Assembly (NCBI RefSeq): GCF_019966535.1
Contig: NZ_JAIMID010000001.1
Location: 248,001-312,000, forward strand
Length of the DNA stretch: 64,000 bases
Reading direction: 5' to 3'
Source: Mesobacterium pallidum
Lineage (GTDB): Bacteria; Pseudomonadota; Alphaproteobacteria; Rhodobacterales; Rhodobacteraceae
Position numbers and translations under genes: made by a program
Part shown: positions 8,427 through 18,500 of the stretch, one piece after another
Position numbering within the stretch: position 1 is the first letter of the stretch
Layout of the letters: every line of letters starts with the position of its first letter
Notes under the pieces: model-generated
What the model saw: the letters and a program-made list of their open reading frames with translations, nothing else
Told to the model about the DNA's origin: nothing
Database searches by the model: none

Positions 8427-9638
8427 GTGCTTTACGCCATGTACCAGGGGTTTGATGATATTATCGCCCCTTTGCGAACTTCCGCCCTGCTCGGACTGTC
8501 GATGAGCCCGAGGCTCAGCGGCTTTCCCGCGTCGCTCTATCGCCACAACACCGCGCTTCTCGAGATGATGTCGCGGTTCAAGCTCAGCCACGAGCGGCCC
8601 GCGTACGGCATCGACTCGGTGCAGGTCGGCAATCGCCTTGTGCCGACGACCGAAGAGGTGGTCTGCGACCTGCCGTTCGGCCAGCTGCTGCGGTTCCGGC
8701 GTGACATCGACGTGCCGCAGCCCAAGGTGCTGGTCGTCGCGCCCCTGTCGGGGCATTTCGCGACCCTGCTGGCCGGGACCGTCCGGACCCTGCTGCGTGA
8801 TCACGACGTCTATATCACCGACTGGAAGAATGCCCGGGACGTGCCGCTGGATGCGGGCGCCTTCGGCGTGGACGAATATGTCGCCTACCTGATCCGCTTT
8901 CTCGAGGAACTCGGCCCCGGTGCCCATGTGCTCGCGGTGTGCCAGCCCTGCGTGCAGACCCTCGCCGCCGTCGCGGTCATGTCCGAGGACCGCAACCCCG
9001 CGACGCCGCTTTCGATGACGTTGATGGCCGGCCCGCTTGACGTGCGCGAAAGCCCGACCGAGGTGAACAAGCTGGCCCATGACAAGCCGATCGAATGGTT
9101 CCGGCAGAACGTCATCGCCTCGGTGCCGCCCCGGTTTCCCGGGGCCGGGCGGCGGGTCTATCCCGGTTTTGTCCAGCTGACCGCCTTCATGGCGATGAAC
9201 ATGGACCGGCACCAGGCGCAGCACCGCCGGCTTTACGACCACCTCGTCGCCGGCGAGGCCGAGGAGGCGCACAAGATCAAGGAATTCTACGACGAATACT
9301 TCGCGGTGCTCGACCTGACCGCCGAATTCTATCTCGAGACGATCGAACGGATCTTCCAGCGGGCCGAGCTGGCGACGGGCGATTTCACCTACCGGGGGCG
9401 CAAGGTGAACCCGGGTGCGATCCGTCACACGGCGCTGCTGACCGTCGAGGGCGGGCGCGACGACATCTGCGGCCTGGGCCAGACCAGCGCGGCGCATGAC
9501 ATGTGCGCGTCGCTGCGGCCGCATCTCAAGCGCCATCACCTGCAGGCCAACGTGGGGCATTACGGCGTCTTCAACGGCCGCAAGTGGGACCAGCAGATCT
9601 ACCCGGTGGTGCGCAACACGATCCTGTCGATGCACTGA
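8427..9638 (+). CDS. phaZ: Intracellular polyhydroxyalkanoate depolymerase
   Basis: A 403-residue intracellular PHB depolymerase that mobilises granule polyester to 3-hydroxybutyrate units. It has the family start (MLYAMYQ) from a GTG codon at 8427 with GGAG seven bases before it; the ATG at 8439 would remove conserved residues. The nucleophile region reads VCQPCVQ with Cys172. These enzymes use cysteine where lipases use serine (known for the Ralstonia PhaZ). The C-terminal PHB-depolymerase domain (around LTVEGGRDDICGLGQT, then GHYGVFNGRKW) supplies the Asp and His. No phaC is adjacent in the window. Confidence 0.93.
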   Translation: MLYAMYQGFDDIIAPLRTSALLGLSMSPRLSGFPASLYRHNTALLEMMSRFKLSHERPAYGIDSVQVGNRLVPTTEEVVCDLPFGQLLRFRRDIDVPQPKVLVVAPLSGHFATLLAGTVRTLLRDHDVYITDWKNARDVPLDAGAFGVDEYVAYLIRFLEELGPGAHVLAVCQPCVQTLAAVAVMSEDRNPATPLSMTLMAGPLDVRESPTEVNKLAHDKPIEWFRQNVIASVPPRFPGAGRRVYPGFVQLTAFMAMNMDRHQAQHRRLYDHLVAGEAEEAHKIKEFYDEYFAVLDLTAEFYLETIERIFQRAELATGDFTYRGRKVNPGAIRHTALLTVEGGRDDICGLGQTSAAHDMCASLRPHLKRHHLQANVGHYGVFNGRKWDQQIYPVVRNTILSMH

Positions 9639-9640
9639 CC

Positions 9641-9661
9641 GGGCCGGGCCGGCCCCGGCCC
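9641..9661. terminator. GC-rich hairpin between convergent genes
   Basis: An 8-bp GC stem with a five-base loop lies between the convergent phaZ (ending 9638) and the TPR regulator (ending 9671). There is no T-tract on either side. A bidirectional terminator or transcript-end stabiliser is plausible. Confidence 0.4.
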
Positions 9662-9670
9662 GCAACGTGA

Positions 9671-11239
9671 TCACTGGTCCGGGTAGCCCAGGTCCTTGAG
9701 CGCCCGCAGCACCTCGTCGCGGACACTGGTTTCCCGCAGCGGCAGCGCCGCGAAGAACTGCGCGATCGAGGCGTCGGGCCGCTGCGCCCGCGTCCGGTCG
9801 GCCCAGTAGCGCGCCTGGTCGTCCCGGCCCGCCACCTTGTTGATCGCCGCCGCGATGCTGGTCACGATGTAATGCGCCCCCGGCTCGCGGGCGCCGGCAT
9901 CGGTGATCCGGCAGGCCGCCTCGTGATCGCCGAGATGCAGCAGCGCCATCGCCTTGGACTGGTGCATGGCATAGAGGAACGGGTCCAGCGGGCTCAGCAG
10001 GATCGCCTCGTCCGCCGCGGCCACGGCCCGCGCGCTGTGGCCCGCGATCATGTCGGCATGCGAGCGCGCGTAAAGGCCATGGGCAAAGTTCGGGCTCATC
10101 GCCAGCGACCGCTCGAGATAGCCCTGTCCGCCCTCGTGGTCGCCCTGCAGCCAGAACGACCGGCCGAAGTTGAAATTGCCGAACGGGTCCAGCGGGTCGA
10201 GCTCGAGGCAGCGCTCGGCGTAACGCCGGGCATTCCCGACCTCGGTGCCCCGGTCGTCGCCGTAGTTGACAAAGGCCGACTGGAAGCTGGTGAAGGACCG
10301 CGCCGCAAAGGCCCGCGCAAAGCCGGGATCGAGCATCGTCGCCCTGGCGAAGTAATCCGCCGCAATGGCGTTGTCCTTGCCGTTGAAGCGGTACATGTGG
10401 TGCAGCCCGAGATGGAAGAGGCTCCAGGCATCGAGGCTTTCGGGCGCGCGCAGCCGCGCCCGTTCCGTCTCGTGCATGTTGATGTGCAGCTCGAGCCCCG
10501 AGCAGACCAGCCGCACGATGTCGGTGCGGATCTGGTGCACCTCGTCGATCCCGCCGAGCAGCGTCTCGCACCAGATCACCCGGCCGTCGCGGGTGTCCGA
10601 CAGCTCGACCGTGATGGCGACGCGGCGGCCGATCACCTCGACATCGCCCGACAGGCAATAGGCGGCGCCCAGCCGCGCGCGGATCACGGCGAGGTCGGGA
10701 AAGGGATCGCGGAACCGGAAGGTCGACCCGCGCGCCACCACCCGCAGCCAGCGAAGCCGCGACAGGGACGAGATCAGCTCGGCCGGGATGGCATCGGCCA
10801 TGGCGCCCCAGGCCTCGGTCTGGCCGACGAGGCGAAAGGGCAGCACGGCGATCGAGGGGCGCGTGGTCTCGGGCGGCGGCTCCGTGGGCTCGGGCGTGGG
10901 CGGCGGCTCGGGCGCAGCCACGGCGGGCACGGCGCGGTCCAGCGTCCCGACGAACCGGAACCCCCGGCCATGGACCGTGCGCACCAGCCCCTGCGTCTTG
11001 CCATCGTCGCCGATCGCCTTGCGCAGCGTCTTGACCAGGGTCGAGATCGCGGCATCGGTGACGATCCGGCCGTCCCAGACCACGTCGACCAGTTCGTCCT
11101 TGGTGACCAGCCGGTCGGCGTTCGCCAGCAGGTGGCACAGCAGCGTGAAGGCGCGCGGCTCCACGCCCACTTCCGCGCCGTCGCGGGAAAGCTGGCCCAG
11201 GGCAGTGTCCAGTGTGAAACCCGCGAACCTGTACTGCAT
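9671..11239 (-). CDS. CadC-like winged-helix regulator with TolB-like and TPR regions
   Basis: A 522-residue regulator. Residues 1-95 form an OmpR/PhoB-type winged-helix DNA-binding domain (LVTKDELVDVVWDGRIV, RKAIGDDGK, VRTVHGRGFRFVG). A proline-rich linker follows (about 105-125). Then comes a TolB/FlgO-like region opening SIAVLPFRLVGQTEAWG, and a C-terminal half of TPR-like helices (FARATMLDPGFARAFAA, LDPLDPFGNFNFGRS). No membrane helix is evident, unlike CadC itself. It is divergent from the methyltransferase at 11358 with about 120 bases between starts, so it probably controls that gene and itself. The signal is unknown; the TPR part may sense a protein or metabolite. Confidence 0.85.
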   Translation of the reverse strand: MQYRFAGFTLDTALGQLSRDGAEVGVEPRAFTLLCHLLANADRLVTKDELVDVVWDGRIVTDAAISTLVKTLRKAIGDDGKTQGLVRTVHGRGFRFVGTLDRAVPAVAAPEPPPTPEPTEPPPETTRPSIAVLPFRLVGQTEAWGAMADAIPAELISSLSRLRWLRVVARGSTFRFRDPFPDLAVIRARLGAAYCLSGDVEVIGRRVAITVELSDTRDGRVIWCETLLGGIDEVHQIRTDIVRLVCSGLELHINMHETERARLRAPESLDAWSLFHLGLHHMYRFNGKDNAIAADYFARATMLDPGFARAFAARSFTSFQSAFVNYGDDRGTEVGNARRYAERCLELDPLDPFGNFNFGRSFWLQGDHEGGQGYLERSLAMSPNFAHGLYARSHADMIAGHSARAVAAADEAILLSPLDPFLYAMHQSKAMALLHLGDHEAACRITDAGAREPGAHYIVTSIAAAINKVAGRDDQARYWADRTRAQRPDASIAQFFAALPLRETSVRDEVLRALKDLGYPDQ

Positions 11240-11357
11240 GGCGGCAGTTTACGATTTCCTCATGACTCCGCCACGAAATTCTCAGGTTCGGCTCAAGCTT
11301 GGGACCCCCGCCAGGGTCCATATCGTCTTCAGCAAGTTTTTTGATCGGAGACGAACG

Positions 11358-12242
11358 ATGACCCAGCAAGTTCATATCGCAGAGACCGAGGCGGTATCGC
11401 CCTTGGTCGATTTCTGGAACGCGGTGCTTGCGCCGAAGTTCATCCGCTACCGCCACGTGCTGGTGGGCGGGCTGTCGCGCCATTCCGAGGCGGTGTTCCC
11501 GATGCTCGGGGTGCAGCGCGGCCAGCGCATTCTCGACGTCGGCTGCGGCTTTGGCGACACCGCCGTGGCGCTGGCCGAGGCGACGGGCCCCGAGGGCGCG
11601 GTCCTCGGCGTCGATTGCTGCGAGGCCTTCCTGGCCCAGGCCCGGCACGCCGCCGAGATGCAGCAGGTGCCGAACGTCCGGTTCCTTTGCGCCGACGTGG
11701 AACGCGGCATCGACGCCCCGGCCTTCGACATGGTGTTCGCCCGCTTCGGCACGATGTTCTTCGCCAATCCCGTGGCCGGGCTGCGCGCCATGCGGGCCTG
11801 CCTGAAGCCCGGCGGGCGGTTGGCGCATATCGTCTGGCGCGACCGGGCCGACAACCCCTGGCTGATCGAGGCGCGCGACATCGTCCGCCGCTTTCTGCCC
11901 GCGCCGGGCGCGGATGCGGCAAGCTGCGGGCCGGGGCCCTTCTCGATGGCCGACGAGGCCGTCACCCGGGCGCAGATGGAGGCCGCCGGTTACGCGGACA
12001 TCGTCTTTCACCGCGTCGATGCCAAAGTCCGCGTGGGCCGCGACATCGCCGATGCCATCGCCTTCCAGCTGGCCATCGGCCCGGCGGGCGAGACCTTCCG
12101 CGAGGCCGGTGACCTGGCCGAGCAGCGGCGCCCCGAGATCGAGGCAGCCCTGGCCGCGATGTTCGAGGCGGTGATCGCCCGCGAGGGCGATCTGTGGATG
12201 GACAGTTCCTCCTGGCTGATCACGGCCCGCAACCCGGGCTGA
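11358..12242 (+). CDS. SAM-dependent class I methyltransferase
   Basis: A 294-residue soluble methyltransferase. Motif I is LDVGCGFGDT (residues 59-68), followed by the acidic residue of strand 2 (VLGVDCCEAF) and motif II/III-like FDMVFARFGTMFF. It resembles UbiE/COQ5-type and small-molecule methyltransferases. The ATG at 11358 has CGGAG seven bases upstream. It is divergent from the TPR regulator and is followed after 130 bases by a secreted cupin. The acceptor molecule is unknown. Confidence 0.87.
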   Translation: MTQQVHIAETEAVSPLVDFWNAVLAPKFIRYRHVLVGGLSRHSEAVFPMLGVQRGQRILDVGCGFGDTAVALAEATGPEGAVLGVDCCEAFLAQARHAAEMQQVPNVRFLCADVERGIDAPAFDMVFARFGTMFFANPVAGLRAMRACLKPGGRLAHIVWRDRADNPWLIEARDIVRRFLPAPGADAASCGPGPFSMADEAVTRAQMEAAGYADIVFHRVDAKVRVGRDIADAIAFQLAIGPAGETFREAGDLAEQRRPEIEAALAAMFEAVIAREGDLWMDSSSWLITARNPG

Positions 12243-12372
12243 CCCGACTTTCCCCGGCGGGCCTGTCCCGCCCCCTCAAGGCCCGCGACGCGGGCTCCTC
12301 CCCCGCCGCGGGCACTCCCGTTCGCGTCCCCCAACCGGCTGTGCCGATTTCAACCCCGAAAGGACCAAGACC

Positions 12373-12843
12373 ATGACCCTCAAGACCTCTTTCCTCGCCG
12401 TCCTCGCTGCCCTGTCGCTGACCGGCGTCGCCACGGCGCAGGACCACCATGCCCCGGCGCCCTATCTCGCCGAGACCGCCGAATGGGCGCCCGCCCCGCC
12501 GGTCCTGCCCGCAGGCGCCGGGATCGCCGTGCTCTCGGGCAACCCCTTTGCCGAGGGCTGGTTCGTGCTGCGCCTGAAGTTCCCCGAGGGCTACGAGGTG
12601 CCCGCACATATCCATTCGGGTGACGAGCTGATCACCGTCGTCGCCGGTGAGTTCAACGTCGGTCACGGCGAGACGCTGGACCGCGCGGCCGGCACCGTGC
12701 TGCGCGCCGGCGGCTTCGTCGAGATGCCCGCGGGCCACCCGCACTTTGCCTGGACCACGGCCGAGACGATCGTCCAGATCCACGGCCCGGGCCCGTTCGA
12801 CATCACCTACATGGACCCCGCGATGAACCCGCTGGGCCAGTGA
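12373..12843 (+). CDS. Secreted cupin-domain protein
   Basis: A 156-residue protein with a Sec signal peptide (residues 1-22, ending ATA before Gln) and a single cupin barrel. Motif 1 reads PAHIHSGDELITVVAGEF, giving two His and a Glu, and motif 2 reads PAGHPHFAW. A mononuclear metal site is therefore likely. The AAGGA before the ATG supports the start. Small periplasmic cupins of this kind are usually of unknown function. Its position among OsmC and flavoprotein genes suggests a stress or detoxification setting. Confidence 0.82.
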   Translation: MTLKTSFLAVLAALSLTGVATAQDHHAPAPYLAETAEWAPAPPVLPAGAGIAVLSGNPFAEGWFVLRLKFPEGYEVPAHIHSGDELITVVAGEFNVGHGETLDRAAGTVLRAGGFVEMPAGHPHFAWTTAETIVQIHGPGPFDITYMDPAMNPLGQ

Positions 12844-13083
12844 CCCATGGGGCGTCCCGGCCCCGCCTCTCGCGGGTGCCGGGCCCCCTGCAACACAGGA
12901 TTTCCCGTCATGAAGGACTTTGCCTTCGTCCTGCCCAAGCCGCCCTACGGCGCGGGCTTCTCCCGGCTTCGCGGGCTTCGCGCCCCGGACGCCTTCACCC
13001 GCTGGTTCGCCAGCCGCAACCGGATCGCCGCGCAGGACGCGGCCCCGGAGTCCACCAACCAACCCTCTGAAAAGGAACATGTC

Positions 13084-13641
13084 ATGACCACTGCAACCAT
13101 CGTCGACAACGGCGTCAACACCGAAGCCCTGATCGGCGCCCGCGGCGCCTTTGCCGACGCGCCCCAGGCCGCCCAATTCACCTTTCGCAGCACCTGCGAC
13201 TGGATCGAGGGCACCTACAGCGTCAACGCGATCAACGGTTATTTCGGCGTCGGGCAGGAGCATGCCCGCGCCCAGACCTTCCGCATCGAAAGCGATCACC
13301 CGGCCGTCTTCGCCGCCGGGGACCGCGCGCCGACCCCGCCTGAGATCGTGCTCTCGGCCCTCGCCAGCTGCCTGACCGGCGGTGTCGCCTCGGTCGCCCA
13401 GCACCGCGGGATCCAGCTGAACTCGGTCCGCGCCATCGTCGAAGGCGACGTGGACGTGCAGGGCATCCTCGGAATGGATGCCGAGATCCGCAACGGCTTC
13501 TCGGCGATCCGCGTGACCTTCCAGGTCGATGCCGAGGCCAGCGCGGACGAGATCGCCGCCGTGGTCGCCCAGTCGCAGAAGCGCTCGGCCGTGTTCGACA
13601 TCCTGGCGAACCCGACCAACGTGTCGGTTTCGGTCGCCTGA
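13084..13641 (+). CDS. OsmC/Ohr family protein (first copy)
   Basis: A 185-residue OsmC-family protein, a thiol-dependent peroxide-handling fold. The conserved cysteine region ALASCLTGGVASVAQHRG is present, along with the family's alpha/beta end (RSAVFDILANPTNVSVSV). ATG 13084 is chosen because AAGGA lies six bases before it and the family begins shortly after. The reading frame is open upstream to an ATG at 12910 that has its own CAGGA, which would add 58 unusual residues; this longer form cannot be excluded. It lies between the cupin and the flavin monooxygenase genes. Confidence 0.85.
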   Translation: MTTATIVDNGVNTEALIGARGAFADAPQAAQFTFRSTCDWIEGTYSVNAINGYFGVGQEHARAQTFRIESDHPAVFAAGDRAPTPPEIVLSALASCLTGGVASVAQHRGIQLNSVRAIVEGDVDVQGILGMDAEIRNGFSAIRVTFQVDAEASADEIAAVVAQSQKRSAVFDILANPTNVSVSVA

Positions 13642-13650
13642 CCCCAGCCC

Positions 13651-13681
13651 CGCCCGCCGGACATATCCGTTCCGGCGGGCG
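13651..13681. terminator. Perfect inverted repeat after the first OsmC gene
   Basis: Arms of 11 bp (13651-13661 and 13671-13681) around a nine-base loop lie ten bases after the OsmC stop and 30 bases before the next start. No T-run follows. It may attenuate or stabilise the message. Confidence 0.45.
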
Positions 13682-13710
13682 GGCCCACCCTGTTCCGAAA
13701 GGTCCGAGCC

Positions 13711-14946
13711 ATGCGGCGCATCCACACCCTTGTCATCGGCGCCGGCCAGGCCGGCCTTGCCATGAGCCATTGCCTGACCGAGCGCGCCATCCCGCATGTC
13801 GTGCTTGAACGCGGCGACATCGCGCGGTCCTGGACCGCCGACCGCTGGGACAGCCTGCGCCTTCTGACCCCGAACTGGCAAAGCCGGTTGCCCGGCCATC
13901 GCTACACCGGCCCCGACCCCGACGGCTTCATGGCGCGGGCAGAGGTCGCGCGCTATCTCGAAAGCTATGCCGTCGCCGCCCGGGCGCCCATCGAGACCGG
14001 GGTGCGCGTCACCGCACTCAGCGCCGAGGCCGGCGGCTTCCGCGTCGCGACCGACCGCGGCGACTGGCAGGCCGCGCAGGTGGTCATCGCAACGGGCGCC
14101 TGCACGCGCGCCTCGGTCCCCGCTTTTGCCGCCGCCCTGCCGCCCCATATCGCCCAGCTGACGCCGATCAGCTACAAGCACCCGGACCAGCTGGCGCCGG
14201 GCGGCGTGCTGGTCGTCGGCGGCTCGGCCACCGGCGTGCAGCTCGCGGCCGAGATCGCGCGGGCGGGCCACGCGGTGATCCTGTCGACCGGAGAACATAT
14301 CCGCGTGCCGCGCCACTACCGCGGCCGCGACATCCAGCGGTGGATGGAGGCCAGCGGCCTCAACGCCGCCACCGTGGACGAGGTCCCGGACATCGACCGC
14401 CTGCGCCGCTTGCCCTCGCTGCAACTGACCGGCCAGGCCCGGCCGCAGTTCACCGACCTCACCGCGCTGCAGGAGCAGGGGGTCGAGATCACCGGACGGC
14501 TTGCGCTGGTGCAGGACGGGGTCGCGCGCTTTTCTGGCGCGCTGGCCAACCATTGCACGCTGTCGGACCTCAAGATGACCCGGCTGCTGGCCGGCTTCGA
14601 CACCTTCGCCGAAACGGCCGGGATCGCCGGCCTGCCGGCGCCGGAACGCTTTGCCCCGACCCGGGTGCCCGAGGCGCCGCGCCTGGCGCTGGACCTGGCA
14701 TCGGGCGGGATCGCCACGGTGCTCTGGGCCACGGGCTTTAGGCCGGACCATTCCTGGATCGACCTGCCGGTCTTCGACCGCAAGGGGCGGCTCAGGCACG
14801 ATGGCGGCGCCGTCGCGCCGGGGCTGCACGTGCTGGGCCTGCCGTTCCAGCGCCACCGCACCTCTGCCCTGATCGACGGGGTGGGCCGGGATGCCCGCCA
14901 CGTCGCCACCCGCATCGACCAAGACCGCGCCAGCCGCGCCGCATGA
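13711..14946 (+). CDS. Flavin-containing monooxygenase-like FAD/NAD(P) oxidoreductase
   Basis: A 411-residue flavoprotein of the CzcO/YhiW-type monooxygenase group. The FAD fingerprint GAGQAG is at residues 10-15. The segment WDSLRLLTPNWQSRLPGH is typical of these enzymes. A second Rossmann fingerprint, VVGGSATGVQLA, binds NADPH, and the final ATGF motif reads WATGFRPDHSW. The gene is flanked by two OsmC-family genes and is probably co-transcribed with the second one 15 bases later. Substrate unknown; such proteins oxygenate nitrogen or sulfur atoms or ketones, or act as reductases. Confidence 0.88.
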   Translation: MRRIHTLVIGAGQAGLAMSHCLTERAIPHVVLERGDIARSWTADRWDSLRLLTPNWQSRLPGHRYTGPDPDGFMARAEVARYLESYAVAARAPIETGVRVTALSAEAGGFRVATDRGDWQAAQVVIATGACTRASVPAFAAALPPHIAQLTPISYKHPDQLAPGGVLVVGGSATGVQLAAEIARAGHAVILSTGEHIRVPRHYRGRDIQRWMEASGLNAATVDEVPDIDRLRRLPSLQLTGQARPQFTDLTALQEQGVEITGRLALVQDGVARFSGALANHCTLSDLKMTRLLAGFDTFAETAGIAGLPAPERFAPTRVPEAPRLALDLASGGIATVLWATGFRPDHSWIDLPVFDRKGRLRHDGGAVAPGLHVLGLPFQRHRTSALIDGVGRDARHVATRIDQDRASRAA

Positions 14947-14961
14947 GAGGAGACGAGACAG

Positions 14962-15492
14962 ATGCAGACCGACACGCAGATACGGGCCGCCCAGGCGCAG
15001 GTCATCGCCCGGATGGAGGCCGACCCCGACCCCTGCCGCAAGACCTACGTGACCACGGGGCGGATCGGCGCGGGCCTGGCCTGCGAGGTCCGGCAGGGCC
15101 GCCACGCGATCGTCACCGACCTTGGCCCGGCCATGGGCGGCGGGGCGCTGGGGCCGTCGCCCGGCTTTCTCGGGCGCGCGGCCATCGTCGGATGCGTCGG
15201 CATCGGGGTGAAGATGATGGCGCTGCGCGAGGGGCTGACTTTCGACGCCATGACCATCACCGTCGAGACCGAGTTCGACGACACCGCGCTGATGGGGCTG
15301 GGCGCGAACTCGGCCGCGCCCCTGCGGACCCGCGTGCGCATCGAGATCGACAGCCCCGAGAGCGCGGCGCAGGTCGCCGCCGTGGTGGATCGCGCGCTCG
15401 AGCAGGACCCCTGGTTCCTTGCCCTGCGCGATGCGCAGGTGGTCGAGCCCTGCCTCACCGTCCGGTCCCCGACGGGTGTCCTGCCCGGGTGA
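14962..15492 (+). CDS. OsmC-like family protein (second copy)
   Basis: A 176-residue OsmC-like protein, diverged from the copy at 13084. The reactive cysteine context is IVGCVGIGVKMMALREG, and the C-terminal strand and helix (LRTRVRIEIDSPESAAQV) fit the fold. It follows the flavoprotein stop by 15 bases with a GAGGAG-like site, so the two form a transcription unit. Two different OsmC proteins bracketing a flavin monooxygenase suggest that a reactive sulfur or peroxide species is handled here; this is inference. Confidence 0.8.
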   Translation: MQTDTQIRAAQAQVIARMEADPDPCRKTYVTTGRIGAGLACEVRQGRHAIVTDLGPAMGGGALGPSPGFLGRAAIVGCVGIGVKMMALREGLTFDAMTITVETEFDDTALMGLGANSAAPLRTRVRIEIDSPESAAQVAAVVDRALEQDPWFLALRDAQVVEPCLTVRSPTGVLPG

Positions 15493-15500
15493 TGGCGGGG

Positions 15501-15528
15501 GCCCGGCGGCCCGTTCCGGCCGCCGGGC
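15501..15528. terminator. Hairpin between convergent OsmC-like and RND genes
   Basis: A perfect 11-bp stem (15501-15511 with 15518-15528) closes a six-base loop between two convergent genes. There is no clear T-tract. Likely a shared transcript end. Confidence 0.5.
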
Positions 15529-15534
15529 AGCCCG

Positions 15535-18500
15535 TCAGGCCCGCCGCCGGGTCAGCTTGCGGACAAGGACAAAGCAGGCCGGCACCACGAAGATGCCAAG
15601 GAAGGTCGCCGCCGCCATGCCGCCCAGCACCGCGATGCCGATGGCGTTCTGCGCCTGCGCCCCGGCGCCCGAGGCCAGTGCCAGCGGCAGCACCCCCAGC
15701 ATGAAGGCAAACGAGGTCATCAGGATCGGGCGCAGGCGCATCCGGGCCGCCGCGATTGACGCCTCCAGCGCCGATTTCCCCTGCAATTCCAGGTCGCGGG
15801 CGAATTCCACGATCAGGATGGCGTTCTTGGCCGCCAGCCCGATCGTGGTCAGGATCCCCACCTTGAAATAGACGTCGTTGCTCTGCCCGAAGGCCCAGGC
15901 AAAGGCGAACGCCCCGGCGATGCCAACCGGCACCGACAGCATCACGGCAAAGGGGATCGACCAGCTTTCGTAAAGCGCCGCCAGCGACAGGAAGACCACC
16001 AGCGCCGACAGCGCGTAGAGGAAGGGCGCCTGGCTGCCCGACTGCTGTTCCTGGTAGCTGAGCCCGGTCCAGGCCACGCCATAGCCGGCGTCGAGGCCCG
16101 AGACCATGTCCGCCATGGCGTCCATCGCATCGCCCGAGGACACGCCCGGCGCCGGGCTGCCCGAGATCGAGATCGCGCCGATCCCGTCGATCCGCGCCGC
16201 CGACGGCGTGGTCGAAACCCAGTGGGTTTCCATGAACGAGGCAAAGCTGACCATCTCGCCCGCGCTGTTGAGCGCATACCATTTCTCGATATCCTCGGGC
16301 TGCATCCGGTCGGCGGCCTCGCCCTGCACGATCACCGGGCGCAGCGATCCGTTCATGTCGAAGTCGTTGACGGTCGACCCGGCAAAAATCGTCGACAGGA
16401 TGTTGTTCACCGCCGAGACGCTGACGCCAAAGCTCTCGGCCTTCTGCTGGTCGATGTCGAGCCGCAGCACTGCCTCGGGCTCGGTGCCCTGGGCGCGGAC
16501 GCTGGCAAGGCGGGGATCGGCCATGGCCTGTTGTTCCAGCGCGGTCGCGGCGGCGCGCAGGGCGTCGTTGCCGGTGTTGCCGTAATCCACGAGGTACATC
16601 GAGACCCCCGATGTGTTGCCCAGCCCCGGCACGGCGGGTGGCTGCACGAACATCACCCGGCCGGCGCGCAGGGTGCCGAACCTTTGCGTCGCGCGGGCCG
16701 CGACGCTGGTGGCCGACAGGCTGTCATCGGGCCGCTCGTAGAACCCCTTGAGCTTGACGAAGATCATCGCGGTGTTCTGCCCCGACCCGCCGAACCCGAA
16801 GCCCAGCGTGGCAAAGGTGCTGTCGACCGCCGCGTTTTCCTCGGTTTGCAGGTAGTCCTCGATCTGGTTCACCACCTGCTCGGTCTGGGCCGAGGTCGAG
16901 CCTTCGGTGAGGTTCACCATGACGATGAGAACGCCCTGGTCTTCCTGCGGCAGAAAGGACGAGGACATGCGCAGCGCCGAATAGCCGGCCTCCGCCGCCA
17001 GCGCCAGGATTAGCGCCAGCGCGATCACCGGCCGACGCGACAGCCTTCCTACGACGCCGGAATAGCCGGTCGTGAGCCGCTCGAACCCGGCGTTGAAGGC
17101 GCGGGCCGGGGCGATGGCGGGCCCGTGGCCGCGCCGTTTCAGCAGCGTCGCGGTCAGCGCCGGTGTCAGGATCAGCGCGACCAGCGCCGACAGCACCATG
17201 GCCGAGATGATCGTGACCGAGAACTGCCGGTAGATCACCCCGGTCGAGCCGCCGAAGAAGGCCATCGGCAAAAAGACCGCCGAGAGCACCAGCGCGATGC
17301 CGATCACCGCCCCGGTGATCTGGCGCATCCCCTTTTCGGTCGCGGGCAGGGGGTCGAGCCCGTCCTCCTCCATCACCCGTTCGACGTTCTCGACCACGAC
17401 GATGGCGTCGTCGACCAGCAGGCCGATGGCCAGGACCATGGCGAACATGGTCAGCGTGTTGATCGAGAACCCGAGGGCGGCGAGTGTGGCAAAGGTTCCG
17501 GCCAGCACCACCGGCACCGCGATGATCGGGATCAGCGTCGCGCGCCAGTTCTGCAGGAACACGAGGATGACGAGGAACACCAACACCACCGCCTCGGCCA
17601 GGGTGTGGTAGACCTTTTCGATCGACTGCTCGACAAAGGGCGAGGTGTCGTAGGCGGTCTCGACCTCTACGCCGGAGGGCAGCGAAGCCATCAGCGTCGC
17701 AAGGGTCTCGCGCACCGCCTCGGCGGTGTCGACCGCGTTGGCGCCTGTGGCGAGGTTGACGCCGAAACCGGCGGCATTGGCGCCGTCAAAGCGGGAATCC
17801 CCGCCGTAGCTTTCCTGCCCGATCTCGATCCGGGCCACGTCGCCCAGCCGCACCTGGCCGCCGTCCTCGGCGGACCTGAGCAGGATCGCCTCGAAATCCG
17901 CGACGCTGGTCAGTTGGCTTTGGGCAGTGATCGTGGCGGTGAATTGCTGGCCCTCGAGCACCGGCAGCGAACCCAGCGCGCCGACCGAGACGGTGGTGTT
18001 CTGCGCCGCGATGGCTGAGGTCACGTCCGAGGGCGTCAGCTGGTACTGGTAAAGCGACAGCGGATCGAGCCAGACCCTGAGCGCGTAGCCCGAGCCGAAG
18101 ACGTTGATGCCGCCCACGCCATCGGTCCGCTGGATCGGCCCCGAGACCTGGTTGTCGAGGATATCGCCCAGCTCGATCGTGGAATAGCGGCCGTCCTTGG
18201 ACACGATCGCCCCGACCATGAGGATCGAGGAACTCGACCGCGACACCGACACGCCCGAGGTCTGCACGGCGCCCGGCAGGCGTCCTTCGACCTGGCTGAC
18301 CCGGGATTGCACGGTGTTCTGCGCATCGACCGGGTCGATGCTTTCGTCGAAGGTCAGCGAGATCGACGACCGCCCCTCGCGCGAGGTGCTTTCCATGTAA
18401 AGCACCCCGTCGAGCCCGGTCATCGCATCCTCGATCACCGAGGTGACCGAGTTCTCGACCGCCGAGGCGGTGGCGCCGGAATAGCTCGCGCTTATGCGGA

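Noticed and set aside
8334..12011. Very long open frame (over 1200 codons) on the minus strand
   Set aside because: It is antisense to phaZ and the methyltransferase and is mostly Arg/His/Gly/Ala-rich low-complexity sequence. High-GC genes commonly leave such open antisense frames; no family is visible.
12220..15105. 961-codon open frame on the minus strand
   Set aside because: Antisense to the cupin, OsmC and flavoprotein genes, which have clear motifs and start sites. Composition is that of a shadow frame.
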